A stretch of 64,000 nt of DNA. It comes from an uncultured Roseibium sp. (GTDB taxonomy: Bacteria > Pseudomonadota > Alphaproteobacteria > Rhizobiales > Stappiaceae). The DNA lies in contig NZ_CANMNP010000005.1 of assembly GCF_947499295.1 (NCBI RefSeq), forward strand, positions 62,001 to 126,000, in the 5' to 3' direction. Of this stretch, positions 17,190 through 26,836 are shown in pieces (the stretch's first letter is position 1; every line of letters begins with the position of its first letter). The notes under the pieces are model-generated. The model worked only from the letters and a program-made list of their open reading frames with translations, made no database searches and had not been told where the DNA came from. A program made the position numbers and the translations under genes.

Positions 17190-18224
17190 ATGACGGCCTT
17201 GGACGGAGTTCAAGACGGCTCGTCTGCCATAAATTCCGACGGTTCACATTCGTCCGGTAACGCTCGCATTTACCGCCTGATCGGGTGGGTCGTGCTTGCA
17301 ATCATGGCAGCGTTTCTGATCAACAACTACCTCACGTATTGGCAGAACCTGCCCGGGATTTCCCCCATATTCGGCGGGAAGGCAAACGGATCGATGCCGA
17401 TCCTCTGGTCCTGGCTGCAGCTGGCCATCTACGCAGCACTCGCTCTTTGGAGCATCTCCTACGTATTGCGATCAAACACAACGCTGCGCGAAGACAGCGC
17501 GCGGATCAGCCAGATCAATGCCTACTTGATCCGGGCCGCGTTTTTTGCCGTGCTGATTGTGGGTCTTGTTGACGCTGCTATTTCATTTTTGCGTGTGGAA
17601 GGTCTGCTCGCGGGTGTGGTTGGCGACCAGCTGGCGGAAGATCTCGGCAAGTCGCGCTTCCGGGGCGCATATGTTCATATGCCGCTGATCGCCGCATCCG
17701 TGGTGATTGCTGCTTTCACCAGAACTCTCGGTTTTACCTGGTTGGCACTGCTGGTTGTCGGTGCTGAGCTCATGATCGTGATTGGCCGTTTCGTTTTCTC
17801 TTACGAACAGGCCTTCTTGGCTGACCTCGTGCGCTTCTGGTACGCAGCACTGTTCCTGTTCGCCAGCGCCTATACGCTTCTGGAGGAAGGTCATGTGCGG
17901 GTCGACGTCTTCTACGCGGGCATGGCCGCGAAGACCAAAGGATATGTCAATGCTGTCGGGTCCGTGGTCCTGGGCATGAGCCTTTGTACAGTGATCCTGG
18001 TCATTGGAATGGGCGGCAAGCAAAACATCATCAACAGTCCGATCTTGAGTTACGAAGTGACCCAGGCCGGATTTGGCCTTTACGTGAAGTATCTCATGGC
18101 GGGCTTCCTCGGTGTCTTTGCCGTGACCATGATGGTCCAGTTCGTGTCCTATTTCCTGGACGCTGTCGCCGACATTCGTGGCGAACCCGGCGGCCGGGAT
18201 CATGACAGCCATTCTGTTCAATAG
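17190..18224 (+). CDS. TRAP transporter small permease (DctQ), enlarged
   Basis: 344-residue membrane protein; ordinary DctQ subunits are about 160-220. The C-terminal half carries the DctQ core: FVFSYEQAFLADLVRFWYAALF, LLEEGHVRVDVFYAGM (the VRVD signature) and membrane helices to the end. The N-terminal half adds several helices (IGWVVLAIMAAFLINNYL, LWSWLQLAIYAALALWSISY, AAFFAVLIVGLVDAAISFL) before the core. The next gene, dctM, begins 21 bp downstream. Enlarged small subunits together with enlarged large subunits define a subgroup of TakP-like TRAP systems; what the extra helices do is not known. Confidence 0.88.
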   Translation: MTALDGVQDGSSAINSDGSHSSGNARIYRLIGWVVLAIMAAFLINNYLTYWQNLPGISPIFGGKANGSMPILWSWLQLAIYAALALWSISYVLRSNTTLREDSARISQINAYLIRAAFFAVLIVGLVDAAISFLRVEGLLAGVVGDQLAEDLGKSRFRGAYVHMPLIAASVVIAAFTRTLGFTWLALLVVGAELMIVIGRFVFSYEQAFLADLVRFWYAALFLFASAYTLLEEGHVRVDVFYAGMAAKTKGYVNAVGSVVLGMSLCTVILVIGMGGKQNIINSPILSYEVTQAGFGLYVKYLMAGFLGVFAVTMMVQFVSYFLDAVADIRGEPGGRDHDSHSVQ

Positions 18225-18245
18225 AGCCTGACGAGACCACTTGAT

Positions 18246-20912
18246 ATGGAACTTTTCTTCCTCTTCCTTCTTGTCGTCCTGATGGCGTTCGCCTTGGGGT
18301 CCGGCTTTCCGGTCGCCTTTGCCCTTCCGGGCTCGGCCATTCTTACCATCGGTATCGCTGCAGGATCGGGTTACCTGTTCGCCGGTGATCCTGCGGCCTA
18401 TTTCGCCCATGGTGGTGCCGGACAGTGGCTCAGCGCAGGGGTCACAAACTTCCGAGGCATCTATTGGGAAGCGGAACGAGATACGCTGATTGCCATTCCG
18501 CTCTTTGTCTTCATGGGCATCATGCTTCAGCGCTCGAAGATCGCCGAAGATCTGCTTGTGACCATGGCGCGGCTGTTCGGACCTGTTCCCGGCGGTCTCG
18601 GCATTTCGGTGGTGTTCGTGGGTGCACTACTGGCGGCGACGACAGGTATCGTCGGCGCAACCGTTGTCGCCATGGGCCTGATCTCGCTTCCGGCGATGCT
18701 GCGCAACAATTATTCGGTTCCCCTGGCAACCGGTACGATCGCCGCGTCAGGTACGCTTGGCCAGATTATCCCTCCCTCCATCGTTCTCATCATTCTTGCC
18801 GACCAGTTGGCAAGTGCAGTGGATCAGGCCGGGTCGCTGCGTCAGGCACTTTATAAAGACAGCACCGGCGAGCTCTCCATGCCGTCGGATTTTTCCGTGG
18901 TTTCGACCAGCGCCGGTGAAATGTTCCTCGGAGCGTTTCTGCCAGGCCTTGTTCTGGTCGGCCTCTATATGCTGTTCATTCTCGGCTTCGCCCTGCTTAA
19001 TCCAAAGGCTGCACCGGCCGTCCATGAGGAAGGAACGTTCACGCGAAAGTTCGCAGGCAAAGTGGTCATCACCCTGGTGCCACCCCTCGCTTTGATCTTC
19101 CTAGTGCTCGGCTCCATCATCGCAGGCATCGCCACAGTGAACCAGGCTGGTGCCATTGGTGCCGTCGGCGCGATGATCATGGCCGGCTACCGTCTCCGCG
19201 AAGGCAAAAAAGGCGCCTATTCGCCGGCTATCCTTGCGGTAATTGCCCTGCTCGGGTTGGCCATGGTGATCAGCTTCATAGGCGCGGTGAATATCAAACT
19301 GATAACGTCCAGTCAGGATGTGCTTGGCCTGGTGCTTGCGCTCATAGCAGTCTCACTGCTCTTAATTGCCATTTTCTGGTCCGGCTGGCGCACGCTGCAG
19401 CTTGAAAACACCTTGCGTGGTGTCATGGTGGAAACCGCCAAGACGACGTCACTGGTGTTCATCATCCTGCTCGGCGCTGCGATGCTCACATCGGCCTTCC
19501 GGGCCTTTGGCGGCGAAGAGCTGGTCAAGGACTTTCTGCAGGGTTTGCCTGGAGGGTTCTGGGCCCAGTTCCTGATCGTCATGCTCGTGATCTTCATTCT
19601 GGGCTTCTTCCTGGACTTCATTGAGATTGCCGTGGTGGTCGTGCCGATCGTGGCACCGATTCTGCTTGCAGATCCGTCGGCAAATGTGACCGCCGTCTGG
19701 CTCGGTGTGATGATCGGTCTCAACATCCAGACCTCGTTCCTGACACCGCCGTTCGGATTTGCGCTGTTTTACTTGCGCGGTGTTGCACCTGCAGTGGTCA
19801 AGACGCTGGACATGTACAAGGGCGTGATTGCCTTCATCTGCCTGCAATTGCTGGCGCTTGGTATTGTCGGCCTTTACCCGCAGCTGGTGAACTATCTGCC
19901 GAACCGGTCGACGCTCCTGTCGGAAACCGCACCGCCACCCAAGAACCCGCGTCTGCAATATTGCATGGAGCGCCTTGTTAACGAGGACTTCCAGCAAAAC
20001 GGCAGTTCGATCCTGACCGCGATCCAGAATGCGGAAAGCATCGACATGAGCTACCTTCCGGAGGATCTGCAAGAAGACCTCTCCGAGGGTTTTGCGAAAG
20101 CAAAAGAAGCTATTCCCTTGATGCAAGCCATCAAGGATGCCGAAAGTCAGGTGGCTTTGGCCTCCGGCGACTATAGACCGATGCACATACAGGTCCGGGC
20201 GCTGGAGCGCGATGCGCGCCGGATCGACGAACGCATCGAAGAGCTGCAGGTTATTGTCGACAGGTCCGGCGAGGGTGGTGTCTATTCGCCTGAACAGGGC
20301 GAACGCGCACAGGCGCGTATCAAGGCGCTACAGGAAGAGCATGACGCTCTGTTGGCCGAGATCCCCGAGACCTGGGAAGACGTCTATGGCGAGTTCTCCC
20401 AGATCCAGAAGGCGGAAAATACTGCCCGGCTAACCTATCGCAGAACAGTCGACCAAGCCTATGAACCGATGCTGGAGCTGAACGCAATCCTGGCGGATGC
20501 CGAAGCAGTTGCCGCTTTCAAACCTGAGTTGGAAGCGCTGAAGCAGGAAGTTCCCCAGCTTGAACCGGATGCGGCAGTGGAAGCGATTGCAGCCATGCGG
20601 TCAAAAGTTGGTTCCGCAGAAGGCACAAGCGATATCCGCGAGGGCCTGACCGAAGCTCGCAAGATCATGCGGAGCCGTGAGCCGAATGCGGAGGCAGCCG
20701 TAGAAGAGATCAACAAATCTCTGGCGGCACTCGACGCTGACCTTGCCTGGCGCCAGAAAGCGGCAAGTGAAATCCTGCCGCAGATTGCCGAGTATGACGC
20801 GGCGATCGTCAACAATATCGGTTTGCGTCAGCAAAGCCGGTTGCCGAACGACATGGCGCTGGACGTAGCAGCTTGTCTGTCCGATCACAGGGACATTTCC
20901 CTGAGTTTCTGA
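18246..20912 (+). CDS. TRAP transporter large permease (DctM) with long C-terminal coiled-coil tail
   Basis: 888 residues, about twice the usual 430. The first 555 or so are membrane: MELFFLFLLVVLMAFALGSG, GIMLQRSKIAEDLL, ISVVFVGALLAATTGIVGAT, ASGTLGQIIPPSIVLIILAD (the DctM hallmark) and FLTPPFGFALFYLRGVAP. Between about 200 and 400 it has extra loops and helices. From about 556 to the end no membrane helix is seen; the tail is charged and helical (ALERDARRIDERIEELQVI, ARIKALQEEHDALLAEIP, EELEALKQEVPQL-like runs), strongly suggesting coiled coils. The operon ends with a strong terminator. The tail's side of the membrane and role are unknown. Confidence 0.9.
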   Translation: MELFFLFLLVVLMAFALGSGFPVAFALPGSAILTIGIAAGSGYLFAGDPAAYFAHGGAGQWLSAGVTNFRGIYWEAERDTLIAIPLFVFMGIMLQRSKIAEDLLVTMARLFGPVPGGLGISVVFVGALLAATTGIVGATVVAMGLISLPAMLRNNYSVPLATGTIAASGTLGQIIPPSIVLIILADQLASAVDQAGSLRQALYKDSTGELSMPSDFSVVSTSAGEMFLGAFLPGLVLVGLYMLFILGFALLNPKAAPAVHEEGTFTRKFAGKVVITLVPPLALIFLVLGSIIAGIATVNQAGAIGAVGAMIMAGYRLREGKKGAYSPAILAVIALLGLAMVISFIGAVNIKLITSSQDVLGLVLALIAVSLLLIAIFWSGWRTLQLENTLRGVMVETAKTTSLVFIILLGAAMLTSAFRAFGGEELVKDFLQGLPGGFWAQFLIVMLVIFILGFFLDFIEIAVVVVPIVAPILLADPSANVTAVWLGVMIGLNIQTSFLTPPFGFALFYLRGVAPAVVKTLDMYKGVIAFICLQLLALGIVGLYPQLVNYLPNRSTLLSETAPPPKNPRLQYCMERLVNEDFQQNGSSILTAIQNAESIDMSYLPEDLQEDLSEGFAKAKEAIPLMQAIKDAESQVALASGDYRPMHIQVRALERDARRIDERIEELQVIVDRSGEGGVYSPEQGERAQARIKALQEEHDALLAEIPETWEDVYGEFSQIQKAENTARLTYRRTVDQAYEPMLELNAILADAEAVAAFKPELEALKQEVPQLEPDAAVEAIAAMRSKVGSAEGTSDIREGLTEARKIMRSREPNAEAAVEEINKSLAALDADLAWRQKAASEILPQIAEYDAAIVNNIGLRQQSRLPNDMALDVAACLSDHRDISLSF

Positions 20913-20932
20913 TCACCGGTTCACACGTGATG

Positions 20933-20965
20933 AAAGAGCGGGAGGAGCAATCCTCCCGCTCTTTT
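20933..20965 (+). terminator. Rho-independent terminator of the TRAP operon
   Basis: A perfect 14-bp stem, AAAGAGCGGGAGGA with TCCTCCCGCTCTTT, GCAA tetraloop, then T residues. It ends the dctPQM transcript 20 bp after dctM. Confidence 0.95.
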
Positions 20966-21053
20966 CTTTGGCCCTTCGGTTAAATAGATTGAGCCTGGCG
21001 CCAAGGCCTCAAAGCCATACTACGCGTTGAGTTCATCAGTGGAGGAGAGCGAC

Positions 21054-21452
21054 ATGGGGCGAACAGGACATTGCCTTTGCGGCGAGGTAACCTTCACGGC
21101 AGAAGCGATGCCGCGCTTTCAGGCTTGCCATTGTTCCTCATGCCGCAAATGGGTCGGCGGTCCGTTCCTTTCCGTTCCCTGCCAAAAGGCCGAGTTCCAA
21201 GGGCCCGTTAAACGGTATGCATCCAGCGAAGGTTTTGAGCGTGGATTTTGCGAGACATGCGGATCGAACCTTTTCTTTCACCCGATAGGCAGCGGGCTGC
21301 ATGGTATCCCGATTGGTCTTTTTGACGATCAATCGGATCTGCCATTCAAGGCTGAATTCTTCATTGATGAGAAACCCGGAAATTATGCGTTTTCAAACGA
21401 CACCAGGCACCTGACGGCTGCCGAGTTCAGGGAAAAGTTTCGCAAGAGCTGA
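21054..21452 (+). CDS. GFA (glutathione-dependent formaldehyde-activating) family protein
   Basis: 132-residue zinc protein of the GFA/CENP-V fold. Metal ligands are visible as GHCLCGEVTF (CxC), FQACHCSSCRKW (CxxC) and FCETCGSNLFF (CxxC). The name comes from Gfa, which was proposed to join formaldehyde with glutathione; most members have no proven reaction. ATG at 21054 has GGAGGAG six bases upstream, whereas the longer TTG start at 21027 does not, so 21054 is chosen. Single gene between the TRAP terminator and the convergent response regulator. Confidence 0.87.
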   Translation: MGRTGHCLCGEVTFTAEAMPRFQACHCSSCRKWVGGPFLSVPCQKAEFQGPVKRYASSEGFERGFCETCGSNLFFHPIGSGLHGIPIGLFDDQSDLPFKAEFFIDEKPGNYAFSNDTRHLTAAEFREKFRKS

Positions 21453-21478
21453 GGCGTGCCTTGGATCTTTACCGGCTT

Positions 21479-22204
21479 TCAGCCCGTCCAGTTCACACCG
21501 CTTGCGAACATATAGCCTGATCCATAAACGGTTCTGATGACTTCAGCTTCGCCCTTTCGCGTCAGTTTTTTTCTGAGACGCGAGACCCGCACGTCAATGG
21601 ACCGATCCAGGCTTTCATCCCGCCCGCCATGCTCTAGCAGATAGTCGCGCGTCAAAACGCGCTTTGGAGCGCGCAACAAGGCCTCCAGCAAGGTGGCCTC
21701 GCCAGTCGAAAGGAAAGTTTCTTCACCCTCAGGAGATGTCAGACAGTGCGACGCCGGCTGATACGCCCAGTTGTCAAACCGGGCGATCTGGACCTTTAAA
21801 TCGGATTGAGCCTGATCAGAACTGCGCCGCAGGATGGATCTGATCCTTGCAACCACCTCGCGCGGATCGAAGGGTTTGACCACGTAGTCGTCGGCTCCCA
21901 ATTCCAGTCCCAGAACGCGATCTGTCGAATGACCGCGCGCCGACAGGACAATGATCGGGACCGAAGACTGGCGCCTGATTTCGTTGATGAGCGCCATACC
22001 TTCCATGTCTGGAAGTCCCAGATCCACAATGCAGGCGTCCGGAGTTTGCTGCTGAAGGGCTGAAAGCATCTGGGCCGCAGTCGAAAAGACCCTGCCTTCC
22101 ATTTCAAACTGAAGCATAGCGTCGAGCAGCAGATTGCCGATCTCCGGTTCATCATCGACGATGAAGACCGAGCGTTTGGCGCTTTGAACCGAGTGTGTCT
22201 GCAA
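21479..22204 (-). CDS. OmpR-type response regulator
   Basis: 241-residue DNA-binding response regulator. Receiver domain about 12-125 with VFIVDDEPEIGNLLL, phospho-acceptor in ACIVDLGLPDMEGMAL and the Lys of DDYVVKPFDPREVV; winged helix at about 140-235 with VLTRDYLLEHGGR and RSIDVRVSRLRKKL. There is no ATG at the domain start: the likely start is TTG at 22204, eight bases after the kinase stop, with AGGTAGG upstream. Longer versions would run 70 residues into the kinase gene. Partner is the hybrid kinase immediately upstream. Confidence 0.88.
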   Translation of the reverse strand: MQTHSVQSAKRSVFIVDDEPEIGNLLLDAMLQFEMEGRVFSTAAQMLSALQQQTPDACIVDLGLPDMEGMALINEIRRQSSVPIIVLSARGHSTDRVLGLELGADDYVVKPFDPREVVARIRSILRRSSDQAQSDLKVQIARFDNWAYQPASHCLTSPEGEETFLSTGEATLLEALLRAPKRVLTRDYLLEHGGRDESLDRSIDVRVSRLRKKLTRKGEAEVIRTVYGSGYMFASGVNWTG

Positions 22205-22211
22205 AGGAAGC

Positions 22212-24173
22212 CTACCTCTTGGGTGAAAGAATCTGCTGCAGCGTGTCTGCAAGTTGATCATCTGCAAACGGTTTCGCCAAGACCGGGAATTCACATTGTT
22301 GGCCATGGCCTGAAAGTGAGGACCAGTCCGCGTAGCCCGACATGAGCGCAATGCCGAGGTCCGTTCGTTTTTGGCGAATTTCACGGGCCAGTGCCAGACC
22401 GTTGATTTGTCCGGGCATGACAATGTCGCTCAAGACGCCTCGAATTTCGGGAAGGTCGAGAGCGAGTGAGCGCGCATCCTCGGCACTTTCCGCCAGCAGC
22501 ACGCTGTAGCCAAGATTTTGCAATTGATCGGTGACAGCTGTGGCAACATCGGGATCGTCCTCGACCAACAGCAGCAATTCGCCTTCGCCCTGCTTGAAGT
22601 CACTTGCCTCAGCTTCGCCGCCAAGCGGGCCATCGTGCTTTGCCAGCCGAATGAAAGGCAGATAAAGCGTAAAGCAGGTGCCGGCTCCAAGTGCACTGCT
22701 GACACTGATAGCCCCGCCCGATTGCCTGATGAAACCATAGACCATGGACAAACCAAGCCCACTTCCAGTGCCGAAATTCTTGGTGGTAAAGAAAGGTTCA
22801 AACAGTTTCAGCTGGGTGTCTTCATCCATGCCCGTGCCGGTATCTTCCACACGGATTTCCGCAAAGCGTCCCTTTTGAACACCAAGATCGTCTGCCTCTC
22901 GCTTGTTGAGGCGCGTCTCGGTAAGAGCAATGCGCAGTGTGCCTCCTTCTGGCATCGCGTCACGTGCATTGAACGCCAGATTGATAAGGGCCGTTTCCAT
23001 CTGGGTGGGGTCTATACGGGCGGCTATGCGCGGGTCCTGTATATCGGTTTCGAGCTTGATTGCTGACGGCAAGGACCCTTCCAGTAGTCCGCTAACATTG
23101 ATCAGAACCTGGGCCAAGGGCACGGTTTGGGGATCGATTGCTTCGCCTCTGCTGAATGCCAGTAGGCGTTGAATAAGGTCCGATCCCCTTTTCGTCGCCT
23201 CGCGCATGGGCGCGACCTTGCTGTCCAATGCAAGCTTGGAAACGGGTTCCTCCATCCGGCTGAGGCTCAACAGATTGCCCATCAAAATGGCGAGCAGATT
23301 GTTGAAGTCATGCGCAAGGCCACCGGTCAGTTTGCCCACCGCATCCATGCGTTGCGACTGGACAAGAGCTGCTTCCGCCTGTTTCTGGTCGGTCGCATCC
23401 AGAGACAACACGAAAATGCCAAGCGTGCGGCCGTCCTGGGTCATGTCCGGGATAAGCGTGGAACGCATATAGGCTGTGGATCCGTCATGGCGCTTGCGCT
23501 GGTATTCATATGAAACCGCGTTGCCCTCGAACGCGTGATTGATGTGCGGTTCGAGTTCAGAAAAGAGATCTTCGCCGACAACTTCAGGTGCCGGTCGTCC
23601 GGCGATCGAGACGACGGAATGTCCAAACCAGTCGGCATATCGGCGATTGGCAAACCGGAACACCGGTCCAGGCGCGATATAAGCGATCAGCGCAGGAATG
23701 TTGTCGGTGACGAGACGCAGCCAGTCTTCGCTCTGTTGCAGCGCGCGCGTGCGTTCCTGAACCGTACGTTCCAGCTTTTCCTGCCGTTGCCGTTCCTCGG
23801 TAACATCAGAATAGATTGTGACGAAACCACCCTGTGGCAGCGGTGTCCCAGAGACAGCGATGATTTGTCCGTTCGGACGAACCCTTTCAAAATAATGTGG
23901 TTCAAACAGCTTGGCCCGCTCGATCCTTCGGGCGATCTTGCCTTCAATGTCACCTTCGCCATATTCGCCGCGCTCGGCATTGACGCGAATGAATGCCTCC
24001 AGATGAGAACCGCGTTTGACGATCGCCCTTGGCATGTCGAGCATGTCGTACAGCCCGCGGTTCCACGCAACGAGCCGCAGCTCATTGTCGAACACCGTGA
24101 ACCCCTGACTGATGTGATCGAGCGCTGCCTGAAGCAGGTCGATCTGAGCCCTCAGCTGTTGTGTCTCCTCCAT
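22212..24173 (-). CDS. Hybrid sensor histidine kinase with two PAS domains and a receiver
   Basis: 653-residue cytosolic kinase. From the start: a PAS_7-type domain (HISQGFTVFDNELRLVAWNRG), a coiled coil, a second PAS (LVTDNIPALIAYIAPGPVFR, about 165-285), HisKA with VGKLTGGLAHDFNNLLAIL (His near 288), HATPase_c (DTGTGMDEDTQLKLFEPFF, GSGLGLSMVYGFIRQSGG), and a C-terminal receiver (LLLLVEDDPDVATAVTDQL, Asp in GVLSDIVMPGQ near 583). No membrane helix, so an internal or soluble signal is sensed. ATG at 24173 is preferred over TTG at 24260. The OmpR gene follows at once, forming a phosphorelay candidate. Signal and targets are unknown. Confidence 0.88.
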   Translation of the reverse strand: MEETQQLRAQIDLLQAALDHISQGFTVFDNELRLVAWNRGLYDMLDMPRAIVKRGSHLEAFIRVNAERGEYGEGDIEGKIARRIERAKLFEPHYFERVRPNGQIIAVSGTPLPQGGFVTIYSDVTEERQRQEKLERTVQERTRALQQSEDWLRLVTDNIPALIAYIAPGPVFRFANRRYADWFGHSVVSIAGRPAPEVVGEDLFSELEPHINHAFEGNAVSYEYQRKRHDGSTAYMRSTLIPDMTQDGRTLGIFVLSLDATDQKQAEAALVQSQRMDAVGKLTGGLAHDFNNLLAILMGNLLSLSRMEEPVSKLALDSKVAPMREATKRGSDLIQRLLAFSRGEAIDPQTVPLAQVLINVSGLLEGSLPSAIKLETDIQDPRIAARIDPTQMETALINLAFNARDAMPEGGTLRIALTETRLNKREADDLGVQKGRFAEIRVEDTGTGMDEDTQLKLFEPFFTTKNFGTGSGLGLSMVYGFIRQSGGAISVSSALGAGTCFTLYLPFIRLAKHDGPLGGEAEASDFKQGEGELLLLVEDDPDVATAVTDQLQNLGYSVLLAESAEDARSLALDLPEIRGVLSDIVMPGQINGLALAREIRQKRTDLGIALMSGYADWSSLSGHGQQCEFPVLAKPFADDQLADTLQQILSPKR

Positions 24174-24672
24174 GCCGTGAGAATAGTTCAAAAACTTTGG
24201 AGACTGAACTGAAGAAACGTAGTCCGAAAGGTGAGCCTTGAGCACAGAGGTCCTCTGCAACTCGAGTGCAAACTGCTGCAGAATTTGCCCAATTCAGCAA
24301 CTTCCTCATTGCTCTTGCCATGTCACTCCGGCTCAATGCCATGTCGCTCTTCTGCGCTGCACCCGTCGGTTACCTTGCTGGATATTCGTGAAGGGCTGTT
24401 CTGAAAGTTTGAGGAAAGGCCGCAGACCTTTGACCGCCGTGGCGGGATTTTTGAGCTCCATTTCGAGTTCGCAGCGCACCGATTAGCGTTCCGGTTTCGA
24501 CAACAGCGACAAGGTCCAACTTGATTGGGATTGTAGTTGAGGCAAGCTTTGGCAATTTCACAGGGCGGAAAGTCACTGAACAAGCCTTTTGGGGTCTTGG
24601 CAGACATTGCATTTCAGGTCGAATTTTGAAGAATGGCCATGAATTCAGATTGCCATCGGCCAAAAGAACAGA
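24174..24672. other. Non-coding gap between the hybrid kinase and LacI genes
   Basis: 499 bp between divergent genes. No convincing coding frame is present. The only structure I see is a short perfect dyad, CAGAGG-T-CCTCTG at 24245-24257, possibly an operator near the kinase promoter. The rest shows no repeat or hairpin of note. Confidence 0.5.
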
Positions 24673-25701
24673 ATGACGAAACCCGACCTCAAGAAGACAA
24701 ATCCCACGGTCCAGGATGTTGCGCGTGCCGCCAAGGTCTCCTCGGCGACGGTGAGCCGCGCGCTGTCGATGCCGGATCGTGTCTCGGTCGAAACCCGCAA
24801 AAAGGTGGCACTGGCGATCGAGCAAACCGGCTATGTTCTAAACCATGCTGCCCGCAACCTGCGCCGGCGCGATACCGGAGCCATTGTCGCTCTTGTTCCC
24901 GACATCGGCAATTCTCATTTTTCGAACATCCTTCAAGGGATAGAGACCGTCTGCGCGGAAAAAGGGTTGAAGGTTTTGATTGCGGACACGCGCAAGCCGT
25001 CCATGTCACGGTCAAATCTCAGCGATTTTTTCAGCCGCAACAATTGCGACGGGATCGTCATTATGGACGGGCACTTTTCGATAGCGGGCATTCGCGCGGC
25101 CAATCCCAAACTGCCGCCTATCGTCACCGCCGGCGAGTGGAGCGACGATCCCGCCGTGCCGATCGCGGTGGTGGACAATCTGCTCGGCGCAGAACTGGCC
25201 GTGTCGCATTTGCTTGAACTCGGACATAAGAAGATCGGGCATGTCACGGGTCTGCTCACGCACAAACCGGGTTGTGACAGGTTCGACGGCTTCAAAGCCA
25301 CCCTCACAGGCGCTGGTCTCGACCCGGCAGCAAATTGGGTTTTTGAAGGTGACTACACGCTGGAAGTCGGAACACTGGCCGCTACCGCCTGGCTGGCGTT
25401 GGAGGACAAGCCAACCGCGGTTTTCTGTGCCAGTGACCGCACAGCATTCGGCTTCATTTCGGCGCTCAGTGCTGCAGGCGTGCGCGTTCCGGAAGACGTC
25501 TCGGTAGTCGGTTATGACGACATCGATATCGCCGCGCATTTCGTGCCGCCGTTGACGACGGTTCATCAACCCCGGCGCGCCATTGGCGAGCGGGCTGCCA
25601 AGCTTTTGCTCACCTTGCTTCAGGGCGGGCGGCCCGATGAAGGCAGTGCCTTGCTTGAGCCATGGCTGGAAGTGCGTAAAAGTTCGGTGGAGATTGGGTA
25701 A
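24673..25701 (+). CDS. LacI-family transcriptional regulator
   Basis: 342-residue repressor. The helix-turn-helix and hinge are at 10-65: TVQDVARAAKVSSATVSRAL, then YVLNHAARNLRRRDT. The periplasmic-binding-like ligand domain runs from about 67 to 335 (GAIVALVPDIGNSHFSNILQ, CDGIVIMDG, VVGYDDIDIAAHFVPPLTTV). LacI members usually answer to sugars or related metabolites and control a neighbouring uptake operon; here none is adjacent, since a DMT exporter is convergent downstream. The target is therefore unknown. Confidence 0.92.
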   Translation: MTKPDLKKTNPTVQDVARAAKVSSATVSRALSMPDRVSVETRKKVALAIEQTGYVLNHAARNLRRRDTGAIVALVPDIGNSHFSNILQGIETVCAEKGLKVLIADTRKPSMSRSNLSDFFSRNNCDGIVIMDGHFSIAGIRAANPKLPPIVTAGEWSDDPAVPIAVVDNLLGAELAVSHLLELGHKKIGHVTGLLTHKPGCDRFDGFKATLTGAGLDPAANWVFEGDYTLEVGTLAATAWLALEDKPTAVFCASDRTAFGFISALSAAGVRVPEDVSVVGYDDIDIAAHFVPPLTTVHQPRRAIGERAAKLLLTLLQGGRPDEGSALLEPWLEVRKSSVEIG

Positions 25702-25732
25702 CCGAACGGAAGCTGGGTTGGCACGCTGCTCC

Positions 25733-26740
25733 TCAAGGGCCGCTGAACTTGGCATTCTTCACCCGGTCGCCGTGCGCAGGCGCCGGTTCCAGAAACTCCT
25801 TTGCCGATTTTCTTGACTGTGCCTTCGGCATGATCGTTCCCAAGACAGCTAACAACGCTCCGGCCATATAGATCGAAAGACCGGTCATGGTCAGAGCTGA
25901 GTAGTGTGTTCGCCCGTCAAAGAGCTGCAGTAGAAAGACCATCGCGGGTCCGAGCGCTGTTATCGCGGCGATAGTGGACGCAGAGACCAGTGGAACGGCT
26001 TTTTGGACCAGATAGAGCGGGAAGGCGATAACCGCCAAACCGACCAGCACGATCAATGTCAGTTCATCTGACGGTGTTTCATAAGGTTTGTCGTCTAGGC
26101 CGAATTGGAAAGCTGCAAACGCAATAAGGGCATATAGAACAAAGCGCAGACCGAATTGTGCAAGAGGCCCAACCCCTTTGGCGTTCAATCGGACAGAGTA
26201 GGGGATCACGAACGCTGTGCAGCCTCCGGAAATGGCCGACAGGCCTATGCCAGCCAATGCATTGATCAGGCCGCCGCGAACGAAGCCGGAGTAACCGAGC
26301 ATGGTGATTGCGGCCAGCAGGAGCAGTGAGATCAAAATGGTCACATGTCCAATCTGGCTTGCCCGCGGCGCGGGAGATGCCGCTTCCGGCAATCCAAACT
26401 TGGCGCCCATGAGTGTTCCCAGAGGAACCATCCCGGAAAAAATGGTGAAGACCACCGCAGGTTCGATCAGTTGAACGGCGGCGAAATAGGATGTCCATGT
26501 GAGCGCTGCAAAAAGGTTGAGGGCAACAACCGTTTTCCACGCACGAATGGAAGCCAGTATTTCGTTCGGCCGCACCAGCAGTGTCGCAAGTGTGCAACCG
26601 CAAACGGAAATACCAAAAACCCATGCGCCAACGAGAAACGGGTTCACACTTTGAAATGTCGAACCGAGATAGACCGCCTGGAATGCTTCAAGGGTCACAA
26701 AGGCAAGACAAAAAACTATTCCAACTTGTTTAGGAGACAT
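25733..26740 (-). CDS. DMT-superfamily (EamA) transporter
   Basis: 335-residue inner-membrane protein with about ten hydrophobic helices in two halves, the plan of EamA-type drug/metabolite transporters. Visible helices include IVFCLAFVTLEAFQAVYLG, LNLFAALTWTSYFAAVQLI, VFTIFSGMVPLGTLMG, VLVGLAVIAFPLYLVQKAVP and GLSIYMAGALLAVLG; the pairs EPAVVFTIFSGMVPL and LVSASTIAAITALGP are in the two equivalent repeat positions. The tail is polar. It is divergent from a GcvA-like LysR gene 97 bp away, a usual arrangement for regulated exporters. Substrate unknown. Confidence 0.85.
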   Translation of the reverse strand: MSPKQVGIVFCLAFVTLEAFQAVYLGSTFQSVNPFLVGAWVFGISVCGCTLATLLVRPNEILASIRAWKTVVALNLFAALTWTSYFAAVQLIEPAVVFTIFSGMVPLGTLMGAKFGLPEAASPAPRASQIGHVTILISLLLLAAITMLGYSGFVRGGLINALAGIGLSAISGGCTAFVIPYSVRLNAKGVGPLAQFGLRFVLYALIAFAAFQFGLDDKPYETPSDELTLIVLVGLAVIAFPLYLVQKAVPLVSASTIAAITALGPAMVFLLQLFDGRTHYSALTMTGLSIYMAGALLAVLGTIMPKAQSRKSAKEFLEPAPAHGDRVKNAKFSGP

Positions 26741-26836
26741 TGCGTTTCGAATCCAGATGACATCGTAAACGAATAAAAATCATGTAAAATCCAGAAATAA
26801 AAAGGAGTTCTTCTCCGATTTGCATGAGAAAATGGA

